DNA of 64,000 nucleotides from Cyanoderma ruficeps. Taxonomy: Eukaryota > Chordata > Aves > Passeriformes > Timaliidae. The notes under the pieces were generated by a model that searched no databases, was not told the origin of the DNA, and worked only from the letters and a program-made list of their open reading frames with translations. Both the position numbers and the translations under genes were made by a program. This document shows positions 27,301 to 38,821 of this stretch, piece by piece (the stretch's first letter is position 1; each line of letters starts with the position of its first letter). Location of the stretch: assembly GCA_008694505.1 (NCBI GenBank), contig VZDJ01007747.1, forward strand, positions 38,669,615 through 38,733,614. The letters run 5' to 3'.

Positions 27301-30206
27301 CAGGTTCAACAGTAAATAAAGTTACTAGGTCATCAGATGAATGTTTAATGCAGAATGCAGTTCATCTTCATTCAGTATCTTAACACTTGAAATAAATAGG
27401 ATACTTGATACATTTTATTGTTCTGTTCAAATTCCCTTTAAAATGAACCAGATGCAGCTTCATCAGTTTTTACTTGGGAAACTTGTATCATATTGCTATG
27501 TATCAGCATAATTAGAGACCCTAAGTGATGTTAAAATTGTATGTTTACAAGATGTAAATGCAGTTCTGTAGCCATGAAGTCCAGGAATTAAATAGCTGAA
27601 TTAATCTGGCAGAAACAAAGTCAAGAGGAATTACTAAAAGTGCGAAAAGGAAGTCTGAAATAAACTTGTTTGTTTTAGTTTTATACTTTCTGTTACTGGT
27701 TGGCAAACAGGGCAGTTACAAAGCTCTGATGAGCTGTGGGAAGGGCTGAGAATCATACGGAATTGATCTGCTCATCAAATGAGTCCATAATAGCTAAACA
27801 ACACCATAAACATTTTTCATCTGTTTACTATTGATATCTTTTAGATATTGATGAAAAAAATTCACTTCTCAGTCTGTAATTTCTGGCAGACTTATTAATG
27901 CCGTAATTATTTTTTCTTTCAAGGTGTGTATAGTGAGAGCACCTTAGGATGCTGAGAACAATCTTAATAACTGGCCCTGAAAATAGCTTAGATTGTCCAG
28001 TAGATTGTCCCACCTGCTCTTTGTCATTCTCTTTCAAAATAGTATTTATGCCATCAGTCAGCCTTAATTCTCCCTCTCTCAGAGAGTTCTGCCTGAGACT
28101 CCATAGTGACCTGCTTTGAGAGACTGTATCTTCAGATTTGTATTTCAGTTCAGAATGAGTTTTACAGAATGTCATGTCAGTGGATTTGGATGTTGTACTC
28201 TTAAGTTGAAAACCTTTGAAATGCACAGTAAATACCTAAACTCTATTTGACACCTTAGGAAGGTACTAGCAGCAAGTAAGGAAGTGATATAAAGAAGCTT
28301 TAGTTTGCTCATGTAATTATAGTGGGAGAAAAATCTTAGAAGGTGTAAGAATTAAGATAATGTGGGAATCAGTTGCAAAGCATATGAAAAATTTTAGATT
28401 TAAGAACACAGTTCATCTTAAAAATATTAAGGGAACCTTTATATTTAATGACATGTCAAGAAAAGCGGTCACTTCTCTCAAAATGCAGTAGTCTTGGTTT
28501 TTATCCTACCTGTTTTTTTCTCTTCCCTTCTCAACTATTATTTCAGCTTACGGGGAAAAAAAGTTTCTCCAATCTGTATGAATCTGTTTCAAAAATATTT
28601 TTTATTACTTTGTGGTTTATTGTAGACAGGTCAAAATAATAAGATGCTTTTTGTTGCATATTTTTAACTTGAGAGGTTTTAACTTTTGAAGTCATCAACT
28701 AATTGCATGTTACAGCTTGGCTCATTTAGTGTGTTCCCAAGGAAAAAAACTGTATTGCTGCTCCTGTGTTCAGCTGTAGTGGAGTGTGCATTAACTCTGC
28801 CTCACCCCCTGTGCTATTCTGAGCTTCTGCATGCAGACAGGCACTGAGTTCAGCCAGGTACACCAGCAAAGCCTTGATGTCCTGGGGATGTTGTCTGCAG
28901 TGGAATAAAATCACACACTTGGCGGTTTTAACAAATCCGAGAAAAAAAAAAATTGTAAAAAGTTTGAGGAGGTTTTCAGGGAGAGTTGAGCTGGTAGTGT
29001 ATGGCCTTCTGTTTGGTTCACACCAACAGGGCAAAGAACGTATCTTGCCTATGTGACAAACTTTTATTGCAGGAATTGACAAAGACTGGACTACAAACTC
29101 TTTGTTAAAATTATTTGTAAATCCCTCCTGACTCTGCTTCCAGCAGAACCCCAGTGGTGGGTGTACAGCCAGAACTGAGGAACTTTCTTGTGTTAGGGCT
29201 GTAGTGGCTGTGGCTGAACTGTGCCCTTGGATTGCCTTTAGTCCCACAGCAAATGAGTAAGCTGTGTTCATAGGCACAGGAAGGCTCACTCCTGAGGTGG
29301 TTAAATGAGTTTATTTGAATCTGGGAATTGGAGTTTCTTTCCCAGGTGTTCTGGAGTACTTCTGCTTAACTGCTGCAAAAATACCCTGTGCAGGTATTGA
29401 ATTACAAGATTCAATTTTTTTTAATGGTCAAACGCCTATTATCCTGAAGTCAGGTAATTACATTGTCTTTTCCAGTACTCCATGTACCTGGCAGTGAGTA
29501 TGTCATATTTATAGGTAAAAGCAAACTAGTGATGAGTCATGTGATGGAGGTAGATATGTGGATTTCCAGTCTGTTCTATTATAAAAATATTTTGTTATTT
29601 AAAATCATAGTACTTAATTTTGTGTTCAGTTTTTATAGGGGTTGTCCTACTTAGAGGCTGGTTATTTCAAATATGCTTTAACTGTTACACTTGAATGTGG
29701 AAATATTCTGAGTTTGACAGCTTGAGAGGCAGAATTAGTTAAATAAAGCTGTGGTTGGTTAAATAAACAGTGGGTTGGTTTTTGAGATGTAATCCAGTGA
29801 AATATTTGTAGCAAGTCTGGTGTTTTTCTGGCAAGTGCAATGAGAGACTATGTGACGGTGTTTGGAAAAACATACCTGCCTGGTAAAAGGACTAACACTG
29901 AATAAATGCAATACCCAGGTAGATGCCTTTTGGGGTGGATAATCATGAAGTGCTACCCAGTGAAAAATGAGCTAGGTGCCTCTAGATTTACTGCAACAAG
30001 GAATAAAAACTCCCTGATTAGTTGAGGCTGTGTAGCACTGAGAAGCTGTTCTTTCTTTCCCGTCGCTGTGGGTGTGTTTTAGGGAAATGCACTGGGGCGA
30101 GTTGCTGCCAGCAGTTTGAGTGCGATGGGATTGTGTCATGTTTCCGACAAAAGCTTTGCTGTGCAGCCACATGACTGCGGCATCCAGAAATAATCACATA
30201 ATCTCG

Positions 30207-30220
30207 CTGCTAGAGGGCTT
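30207..30220 (+). promoter_or_regulatory. CTCF-like core motif in a CpG-enriched patch
   Basis: CTGCTAGAGGGCTT matches the vertebrate CTCF core (YAGRKGGC and neighbours) at 10 of 14 positions. It lies in a patch (about 30060-30240) with roughly eight CpG dinucleotides, several times more than in surrounding sequence by eye. Motif resemblance alone is weak evidence for binding. Confidence 0.2.
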
Positions 30221-30268
30221 GCCTCAGACTCGCAGCAGAACTCTGTTTGGAGCCTAACTGATCTGTCC

Positions 30269-30287
30269 TTTTTTTTTTTTTTTTTTT
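30269..30287 (+). repeat. Poly-T run (19 T)
   Basis: The longest homopolymer in the window. It follows AACTGATCTGTCC and precedes AAAGCAGAAG. It could be the tail of an old minus-strand retroposed sequence, but nothing on its right resembles a known element or transcript. Confidence 0.9.
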
Positions 30288-30687
30288 AAAGCAGAAGATG
30301 GAAGGAACTTTAAAAATGCACCAGGCCCCTTATATTACTTGTCTGGTTTTTTTATCTGCCAGATGTTATAGGAAGTGAGTTGTATATTTAAAAATACTTG
30401 AAGCTGTACAAATACATAATACATTTTTTTAAATGGAGTTTTTGCTTTAGAGGGTGGGTCTTAAAATTAAAAATATTTCCTGGTTATATACTGTATCTGG
30501 GAACAGTTGCAGATAATTTAATTTCTATTTTGTTCCTAAGGTTATGTTTTTTACTTCTGCTGGCATTTCTGAAAATCTCAGTAATTCTCTTATGCAACCA
30601 CTGGCAGCAATAATACGCTCTGAAAAAGCATGAGAGACCCAGTCAAGGCTAGGAGAGAATTTAATGCTTAAAATAGGGAAATCTATT

Positions 30688-30790
30688 GAGCAACCAGATC
30701 CAGTGAAAGATGCCCCTGCCCACGGCAGGGGGGTTGGACCAGATGTCCTTTAAAGATCCCTTCCAACCCAGCTTGTTTTTTGATTCTGTC
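30688..30790 (+). mobile_element. CR1 LINE 3' end, very short, sense to ZFYVE28
   Basis: About 100 bases of the CR1 3' untranslated region in sense orientation: GAGCAACCAGATCCAGTG, then GCCCCTGCCCACGGCAGG, GGTTGGACCAGATGTCC and CCCTTCCAACCCAG, ending with TTGATTCTGTC, a variant of the ATTCTRTG tail unit. It contains no coding sequence. It is a strongly 5'-truncated insertion, the commonest kind in bird genomes. Confidence 0.93.
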
Positions 30791-31402
30791 AAGTGCTAAT
30801 ATGTCGAAATTATACATGTTTTGAAACAATTGCTGCTTTTTACTACTTGTCTTTCCTATTTAAATGGCAGAGAGAGGGAAATAATATTTGTGAAATCTGC
30901 CAGGTTTTTATGGGAAGTGGGTTTTTTTGTTAGCTTGTTTGCTTTTTGTGTTTTGTTTTTTTGGAGACAAAATATAGTGTTATGTAATTGTAAAAGACAT
31001 ATATGGGTTTAGTTGGGGTTTTTTTAGTTCTGTATTCAGCACAGCAGCTTACTTTCCCTGTCGTATGCAACATTTAGAAGGCTGTTGGGAAGGGATGCTT
31101 TAGCTTTTTTCAGGGTAGGTTTCTCGTGTCAATAGAGAGTATAAAGACAGGCAGTTCTCCTGTCTTACCTAACCAAAAAGGAGGGAGATTCTCTGCCCAA
31201 AACTTGGCAGTGTAAAAGCTGAAGGTTGTTCTGCAAGTTTTGAATGTTCAATAAGAGAGGGGAAAAAAAAAGGCTGGTTAGAACTGTTAGAACAGTTTTA
31301 TGTGGTGAAGTCTTACTAGCTGATTGATTTATATCATTACCTTTTGTCTTGGGTGGATTTTCTGATTTTTGGCATCTAGATTGTCCTTGTCAAACATGGA
31401 TT

Positions 31403-31514
31403 TATGAACACTTGCTACTGTTGAAGGACGCTTCATAACCAGGTGTCCAATGGAGTTACCTAAATGCCATTGGATACCTGGCTATGAAGCATCCTTCAAC
31501 AAGTGCCATTCATA
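31403..31514. repeat. Imperfect palindrome, 33-bp arms, 13-base loop
   Basis: Arm 31421-31453 and arm 31467-31499 are reverse complements at 30 of 33 positions, separated by AGTTACCTAAATG. The three differences are transitions, and one looks like CpG decay on the right arm. Outside the core, CACTTG and TATGAA on the left pair with CAAGTG and TTCATA on the right once a 6-base insertion (CTACTG, 31415-31420) is skipped, extending the structure to about 112 bases. It could be a small MITE-like element or a local inverted duplication. No target-site duplication was identified. Confidence 0.85.
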
Positions 31515-31572
31515 GCCATTACTTCCTGGGTATCATGATGTTTGCAAGTTCTTGCTCTGGCTTTGAGCTTCT

Positions 31573-32104
31573 GCTCTCCTCTTGTGAGAGATGCCACCCT
31601 GGAGTGCTGTGTGCAGCTCTGGGGCCCCCAGCACAGGCAGGCAGGGCAGGGACCTGTTGGAGCAGGTCCAGAGGAGGCTACAAAGATACTCAGAAGGCTG
31701 GAGCATTTCTGAGTGGTGCCAGGCTGAGAGAGCTGGGGTTGTTCAGCCTGGAGAGGAGAAGGCTCCAGGGACACCTCATTGAAGCTTTTCAGTACAGAAG
31801 GGAGACCTAAGGAGTGATGGGGACAGACTTCTGAACAGGGCCTGTTGTGATAGGACAAGGGGTAGTGGCTTTAAGCTAAAAGAGCTTTGATTTAGCTTGT
31901 ATATAAGGAATAGATACTGTCAGGGTGGTGAAACAGGGCAGGTTATCCAGGGAAGTTGCAGATGCCCCTATCCCTGGAAATATTGTAAGCCAGGTTGGAT
32001 GGGGTCTGAGCAATCTGATCTAGCTGAAGATATTCCCCCCTCATTGCAAAGGGATTAGGCTGGATGACCTTTAAAGGTCTCTTCCAAACCATTCTGTAAT
32101 TCTA
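31573..32104 (+). mobile_element. CR1 LINE fragment, 5'-truncated, sense to ZFYVE28
   Basis: It covers the C-terminal part of CR1 ORF2 and the 3' end in sense orientation. The frame around 31700-31800 reads LRELGLFSLERRRLQGHLIE, a hallmark of the CR1 protein C-terminus, but it is interrupted at either side by frameshifts and a stop at about 31808. The end is GGATGACCTTTAAAGG, then CCAAACCATTCTGTAATTCTA, that is, a decayed ATTCTRTG tail. An imperfect palindrome (31403-31514) lies just before the 5' truncation point; the boundary at about 31573 is approximate. Confidence 0.93.
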
Positions 32105-35100
32105 GTAAAAATGTGGAAGATCGACTTCCTCATTCACTTCCAGTTGCTTGTGAGGTCTTCAGTGAACTGATTCTGAAGTTGGTTTTTTTTCCAGACACCT
32201 CTTTCAATGATAAAAGCAATTAAGGGATAACTTTTGATGCTTCCAAGTTATGCAGCAGCTGTTGTGTGTAACTTCTATTTTTATGGTTATTGCTGTCCCT
32301 CCCCATGTTCAGTAATGCCAAGAGTCTCATTTTAGACTTTTGTCTTTTTAGGACAACACATAATATACATATGAGTAGCCGTGTAATAAATTGTTGGTGT
32401 CAGTGCTGCCTTAAAACCTTTTTACTTTCAGTGTAGGAGCCATTACAATGTGTAGGGTTTCAGATGTGGTGGGCTTTAAAATGTGAAATATAGCTCTTCT
32501 GTTGTATGAAATGATTGCTGTATACATGAAAAATTGTTTCAGCAAAGCTTTCTGGGATTTTTTAACTTGACTCACAAGTAATAAAAGTGCCAGATGATAA
32601 GAAAAATCTTGTGAACAGGTGCTCACAATTTTTTTATTTGAATGTCTCAGTAACTTTTCTTACTGCTTATTCATGATATTTTTTTCTGTAGGTATTTATT
32701 GTTTGAAATTATAAAAAAGTTGTGGTAGCAATACATTTTAAGCTCACTGAAGGGTTACCACATTGATCCCTCATTTAACTAAGACTGAAAGCTTCAGATT
32801 TCTTGTGTTTCAGTCTTAGTTACCTGAAGGAGCTGAATTTCTTTAGCTGCAAGAGTTTCAGATTTGTAACTTTAGGCAGGGTTGAACTTTGGAATTAGCT
32901 TAGATTCTGTCTCTGCTGGAGCATTGTGGCGGTGGTGCTCTGTGTGGGGGTGCGAGCTCTGTTAGGGAAAGGTGCAAAAAGCCTCCCACTAGTTTAGAGT
33001 AATTTAATTTTTAATTATAATATCTTTTATCCAAGAATCTCCAAGTGCTTTATAAACACTTACAGCTTTATTCTCAAAATGTTCTTCTGTATTGCAGTGC
33101 TTTGCAATAAGGGAATACTGTGAGAGTGAAATGTTACCCTAATTTTCCACATATGAGATGGGCATTTTATGTGTCTAGTGCAACAAATGTTCATGATGAC
33201 ATGATAATGTGAGTCACAGTGTAGAACACAGTTTTATTAAACTTAATCATACAGTTGCAGGTGAAATTTAAAGGCTATAATCATATTGTTAAAGTCCTTG
33301 AACTGTTCCACAGTCACAAAGGGATTCAGTGCTAATGCTGGTAGCAGACATTGATACAGCAGTTGCCAGGCCCAAAGCTGATAGTTTTTTTTATCATTCA
33401 CCAGACATGAAAGTAAAAATAGGATTAAAATTGGAGATGTCCTTTCCTTATTTAATCCATTTGTTGGCCCATCCTGCTTTTTCATCTTATTTTTAAATAC
33501 TATTTTGTACAGCCTCTGAGTGATGAAAAAGTTTGTAAAATGGCTTTTAAAGAACTGCAGTGTTTAATCACTTAAATAGAGGTTAGAAACCTAAAAGAAA
33601 CACAGTAAGAGTAAACAAACTAATTGAATGATACTACAAGTCTCAACTACAAGAGTTAAGAGGATGCAAGTTCTGCTGCTTCCTTGGGCACCTCCTCATT
33701 TCTGTTTCCTTTTTTTTTCTCCCTTGTCTTGTTTAATCAGTATAGTTTTCAGCTTACTGCTTCTTTATATCATGGTTCCTTACCAAAATGTCACTAGCCT
33801 AGCAGTGCTTCAGGTTACAATCCATATCACATCAGCTGCCTTAAACTATAGCTGGAGTTGCTGGTTTTTGCTCCTACCTGCCCAACGTGGCTGTTTAATA
33901 ATGTACTTGTAAAGAGCAGAGAACTTGTTATGGAAACATTTGCAATGTTTTAATGATCCTTTTTCCCCCCAAAACTGTGCAGCCTTTGGTGGAATAACAA
34001 TTTTATTTCAATAAGAAATCAGTAGAGTAAGTTTCTTGGAGACATGGTTGCAGCAAAAGGGAGGTCTTGTGTAACAAAGATGAGAACTGTGACACACAGA
34101 CGTTTATAACCAAGCTTTTATGAAAGGAGTAAAGAATAAGAAAATGTCCCATGAAATATTCTTGATTGAAAGGATCTGCTTTTCCTTAGAGGCATGTGAA
34201 CACCTCTGTATGAACATGGAAAGCCAATACAAACATGAAGGCTTCTTGTTTGGATATCTTGTTTGTTCTGTTGGTTGTGTTTTCTCTAATGCTCAAGCTG
34301 CATCAACAGTTGTGTTTGTGAACATCTGTAAAATTGACTCCAGTGAAAAATTCAAGAAAGGAAAAAGACATGGCAGTGCTGCAGAACATCAGAAAAAATT
34401 GAGGTTTCATGGTTTCTTAGCTAGCCTGGATTGTTTGGTTTGTGTTTTTTTTACAAAGGGGAAAAAGTTACTTGAGAAGCTTGAATTAATTCAATTACTT
34501 ACATTTTTGGCATACCATTTTTTTTTTCTTTACTTCTGTGAGCAAATAATGAGGAAAGTTCTATGTAACATTGTAAAGATGAATTGTGAATTTGATTGCT
34601 TCCATGCTTCCACTTTGGCTGGATAGTGACACCTTTAGATGAATCTGAAAATAAGTTTATAACTTCCCATTTTTGGGTTTTGATTTTGGCTCCTTTTCTG
34701 CTCTGAGACCTTATTTTCCAATGTATATAAAGGCTTCTCTTACTGTTTTGCCCAAAATATTTTCTCTTTCTTAATTCCTACTGTATAGTCACATTCCTCA
34801 GAATAAGTCCCTGTTTTTTCTGTGTTCACCTACAGTGAGGAAAATGGGATTTTTCAGTTCTGCAATTTAGTGGCAATTCTGAATTCCATTGGTTTCTGTG
34901 CTAAAAATGCAAATTTCTTAGAATATTTGTTGTCTTGAAGGTTCATTTTAATTCAAATATGTGATCATGAACTGAGATTATTGTGCATTGAATTACCACA
35001 CATCAGCCGTGAAAGCCTGTTTCTTATCGCATTTTCCTGAGTCATGATTTTTGGTTTGTGCTTTCAAGCATGTAACAAATGCTACTGCAAAGCACTTGGT

Positions 35101-35679
35101 GTGATTGCTGCTAAACTGTGTAAGTGCTGCTCAGCTCCAGGGGTGAAATAACCAAGGTGACCAGCTCACAGTGGTTCTGCTGGTTTGTGCAGGCCTTGCC
35201 CAGGTCTTTCTGAGGAAAGAGTCCACCTCTGACCTCTCTGAGGTCTCCAGGGATGTTGGGCTGAAAGGGCATAATTTCTCTGTGAGTCACTTGTTAGACT
35301 TTTCCCTGCTTAAACATGATTTGTGCCTTTGGTTTATCTCAGAGTTGGTGTGTGATGGTCCTTTGAACCTTGATGTTTTTCTTATACATAGATAAAAAAA
35401 GATTTAATTGGTTCTTTACTTTGTATGCTACAGTTATTTGTCTTGATTTCTTCGGTTTTTTAATTCAATTTCCAGTCTGCAGATAAAAACCTGTCTGAAG
35501 TGTCAGTGTGTATTTAAAAATATTTTTATTTACCTTGCCTCTGATGAAAACAACATGCAGCAGCATCCTTTCAGTATCCTTTTAGCAGAGGATGCCAATA
35601 AAGGTTGGTTTACTAGAACAGACATAGTTTTGGTAATTTCCTTCATTATTTGCTGGAGAGAGCCAAGTATTAAGCACAG
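32105..35679. other. Intron, hairpin only
   Basis: Apart from the hairpin at 32776-32822, nothing is recognised. A 168-residue + strand frame (34120-34626) is rich in F, C and L, has no known motif, and is probably a chance opening. Confidence 0.6.
32776..32822. repeat. Perfect 15-bp inverted repeat with 17-base spacer
   Basis: TAACTAAGACTGAAA at 32776-32790 is the exact reverse complement of TTTCAGTCTTAGTTA at 32808-32822. The pairing stops on both sides, so the stem is 15 bp and the loop is 17 bases. As RNA from either strand it would fold as a small hairpin; it is shorter than a typical microRNA precursor. Confidence 0.9.
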
Positions 35680-36265
35680 AGGACTCGTGAGGTGAGGCTG
35701 CCCCGGCCCAGAGCAGAGCAGGACAATCCCCTCCCTTGCCTGGCTGTTGATGCTGTGCCTGATGTCCCCAGGATTGGGATGTCCCTCCTGGTTACCAGGG
35801 CACTGCTGGCTCATGTTCAACTTTCCACTGACCAGGACTCCCAGGTCCCTTTCCCTGGTGGTGCTTTCCAGGATCTCATTCCCCAGTCTGTCAGTACATC
35901 TAGGGTTGCTCCATCCCAGGTGCAGCGTCCAGCACTTGCCACAGTTGAAATTCACTTGGCTGGTGATTTCCCAGCTGTCTCATTTGTGGAGGTCTCTCTG
36001 CAGGGCCTCTCTACCCTCAAAGGAGTCAACAGCTCCTCCCAGTGTTGTAACATCTGTGAACTTGCTCACCATCCCTTCCAGTCCTGCATCCAGTCATTAA
36101 TGAAGGTGTCCATCTCGTGATGTTTTTATCCAGCTGTGTGTTGGACATTTTATCCAGAAAGATACTGAGACAGCACTGAAAGCTTTACTGAAATCCAAAG
36201 TGGTTCTGTGACCTCACTTCCCTTGATCAAGCGGTTGGGTTACCTTTTCAAAGGGTAGCACGGCT
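35680..36265 (-). mobile_element. CR1 LINE internal fragment with reverse transcriptase remnants
   Basis: This piece comes from the middle of CR1 ORF2 and is antisense to ZFYVE28. Minus-strand translation gives LDFSKAF at 36198-36178, a reverse-transcriptase palm motif of CR1, then after an internal deletion a stretch resembling SKFADDTKLGGAVDS, then DLGVLVSGKLNMSQQCP. The catalytic FADD is FTDV here (36060-36049), so two residues of the active site, including one catalytic aspartate, are lost. One open minus frame runs from 35955 to 35530, but only its first part is CR1. The 3' untranslated region of the element is absent, so this is not a simple 5' truncation. Confidence 0.88.
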
Positions 36266-36421
36266 TTATAAATTGGCAAAATGCTAGTTACTACCTGATT
36301 AAAGAAAATGGAGAGCAACTTGAGCGGTCTTCCTGTGTTCTGTAAGCAACTGCTTATCATTCAGCCTATGAATCTGATACCACGTATGTGCTAAATGCTG
36401 CTGGAATATGATGTTGTATAT

Positions 36422-36441
36422 TTTGTTTGTTTGTTTGTTTT
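36422..36441 (+). repeat. (TTTG)n microsatellite
   Basis: Four consecutive TTTG units followed by TTTT. It is short and of a kind common in bird introns. Confidence 0.9.
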
Positions 36442-37189
36442 CTGGAGAAGTTTGGGTAACAGCAGAGGTGACGTATTTCAGGTTGTCTTTTCTGGCTTGT
36501 TCTTCTTCATTGTTGAATGTTCAAATAGTAACATGTCTGTAGTTACTTGACTAGAGAAGTCAAATCTAAGTAATTGTTGCTCTGCAACAAATTGTTGTGA
36601 AGGTGGTACCTACAAGCATAAAGCAGCTTCTGAAAGCAAAATGTCTTACTAGGTCTGATAATATGTTCTTAGACTTTATATTTGCATGTCATACAGAAAG
36701 AAAAGCTATTTTTCCGAAGGTGGTGAGCAACAGCACAACTGAACATCTGAACAGGTAGACAAGGAACTCACCCAGTGCTGCAGAAGGGTGTGGGAGGAAG
36801 AGCAGTGTGGAGCTGGTGGCCTGTCTGCTGAGCCAGTCTGATTCTTGCCTTCTCTTTGTTGGGGTTCTTCCTTCTGACTTTTTCTTTAACACTTGATGTG
36901 AAGTTGAAGTGTTGAAGCTGGAGATGGTGTCTCAGAGTGATTTGGGAGCACTGCAGCATAGCTAGATCATGATGAAGCCTACAGTAATATAAGTATTATA
37001 TTAAGGTTGGTTTTTAAGTTGTAGAAAAGGACACAGCAGTTTTTTGAAAACTCTAATTACTTAGGTTATTGCCAAACTGGAATGAAATTAGTTGTTTTGC
37101 CAATAGCCAAAAGATGATAAGAATTACAGGCAGTGGCATAAAACCTGTGAATGCCCACTTTTTTTGGTATTAAGACTTTGTTGTCATGC

Positions 37190-37462
37190 CCACCTGAAAT
37201 GTGTTCAGAATTGTTTTTATAGCCACTCTTTCAAAGTGCCACTGAAAAAGTAGATGTTGCAAAACACTGGTTTTGTCTATGTGAGATACATACAATGAGC
37301 AAAGAGTTAAGAAGTTTTATGTCAACTTTGTAGCAGGCATTCTGTTTTATCAGTTCATTATCAGAAATCAGTTCAATCTGTCAGTTTGGTGCTTTATGTG
37401 AACTTTTCCAATGGCAACCAGCAAAATTTTTTTCCCCTTGTATATAAATCAGTAAATCTGTC
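37190..37462 (+). repeat. Direct repeat copy A (about 270 bp)
   Basis: This segment recurs in the same orientation at 39921-40176. Both begin CCACCTGAAATGTGTTCAG and end with GTAAATCTGTC, and share long identical blocks such as TCATTATCAGAAATCAGTTC and GGTGCTTTATGTGAAC. By eye roughly nine of ten aligned bases agree, and copy A is about 17 bases longer, mostly around 37318-37340. Flanks outside these limits are unrelated. It resembles no transposon I can name. Confidence 0.9.
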
Positions 37463-38546
37463 AAAGTCTGCCTTCAGCCTGGCTGTTCATCCATATGCTG
37501 CAGAATGCTGAAAGAACAGGAATGCAGCTATTTCTTAGACAGAACTATTTTACTGTGCTCTGGTATGCTGGATGTGGAAGCTAATTAGCATTTTTTTGAA
37601 ATTTCTTTGTTATTACTCCACGCAAAATTTCACCTGGGTATATGCAAATGAGTTCATGTTTATCTTGGTAGGGTGGTACAGTCTGAATGGCAATGGCTTA
37701 CAATAAGAAACAGGATGGGTTCATTTCCTAGCATCTTGCAAAACAGTTTCTCTAAGCAATTTAACCTTTTCTGTGTGAAGCAGTCACTGGGGAACCTTAT
37801 GTATAATGCTACATTATAATAGGCTCTTGCACATAAACCAGCTTTAAACATTTTTTCCCCAGTATGCTGCAGAGGTTCAGTAGTTTGTTTTTAAACTGAG
37901 CCAAAATAACCATAACAGCTTTTTCTGGGTTTAGAAACCAGATGTCAAGATTCTCAAAAATGTCTCGCTGCTCTAGTGCTGTATATGAATTTCTCCTGGT
38001 GCAGATGTGAACTGTGATGGGCTAGTGGGTCATTTGATTCTCTAAAATTATTTTGCAGCTATCATATCAGAAATTTAGATAATAAAATAATACAGCTTTT
38101 TATGGTGATGAACATCTTGATGAGAACCTACAAGATGTTGATTTTAAGGAGAAGAATTTCAAACTACCAAAACAATAAATTTGAATGTATGTGAAAACTT
38201 TTTCCTCTTCGAGAACTCATATTGCTCTCTTCTCCTCAGTCCTCTGAATTTGCTGCACTGTAAATTTTGCCATCATGTCCAGGAGACTCAGTGATATCAA
38301 GGCATTAGGAAAAGTAAATCCACCAGTGTATACACTCGAATGAATGCATCCTGCAATATGTTACTACTAAAACTACTTACACTTAGAGAAAGTAATTAAA
38401 TTCCACTGACTAGATTATTTTTTTTTTCAGAATGGGAAGTGTCCTTTTCACTTCTCTTTCTCATAATCAAAACAACATATGTTGTAATTGCTGGTTTCTT
38501 GATGAATTCACAGTAATAATCAGGAACTATTGGTTGTTGGTTTTGG

Positions 38547-38579
38547 CTTCATGCAAGAAGATTGGTGTCTTGCATGAGG
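38547..38579. repeat. Small inverted repeat, 12-base arms
   Basis: CTTCATGCAAGA (38547-38558) pairs with TCTTGCATGAGG (38568-38579) with one wobble position and a 9-base loop. Confidence 0.75.
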
Positions 38580-38750
38580 TATTGCCAATATACAAGTAAG
38601 GATTAGGGTTTTTTGGACTGTGTTTAGTACATTGAGTGAAGCTGTATTACAGGCAGAATGTGGCTTTAATCCAAGGCTTTTCCATCAGTTATTGGGAAAA
38701 ATTTTGACACAAACATTGTCCCAGTAGTAGACGTAGTTTTGAGGGGCTGC

Positions 38751-38790
38751 TTCTCTCTATCTCTGCCATTTCTCTCTCTCTCACACTCTC
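38751..38790 (+). repeat. CT-rich simple sequence
   Basis: Interrupted CT dinucleotide runs (TTCTCTCTATCTCTG and TTTCTCTCTCTCTCAC). Pyrimidine-rich on the + strand. Confidence 0.85.
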
Positions 38791-38821
38791 AGCAGTGTTT
38801 CAATCTTGATTGGTTTGATCT

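Larger units (their letters stand above)
18204..30687. other. Intron, repeat-poor
   Basis: No CR1 was found over 12 kb. The visible features are the T/G tract at 23745, the two short tandem duplications at 24211-24350, a 187-residue minus-strand frame at 28726-29289 of unknown meaning, and the CpG-enriched patch near 30150. Confidence 0.6.

Noticed and set aside
31484..31858. Open frames of 108 codons (+) and 120 codons (-)
   Set aside because: They start in the palindrome region and run into the CR1 at 31573; only the CR1-derived residues near 31700-31800 are meaningful.
35692..36120. 142- and 117-codon + strand frames
   Set aside because: Both are antisense shadows of the CR1 ORF2 fragment at 35680-36265.
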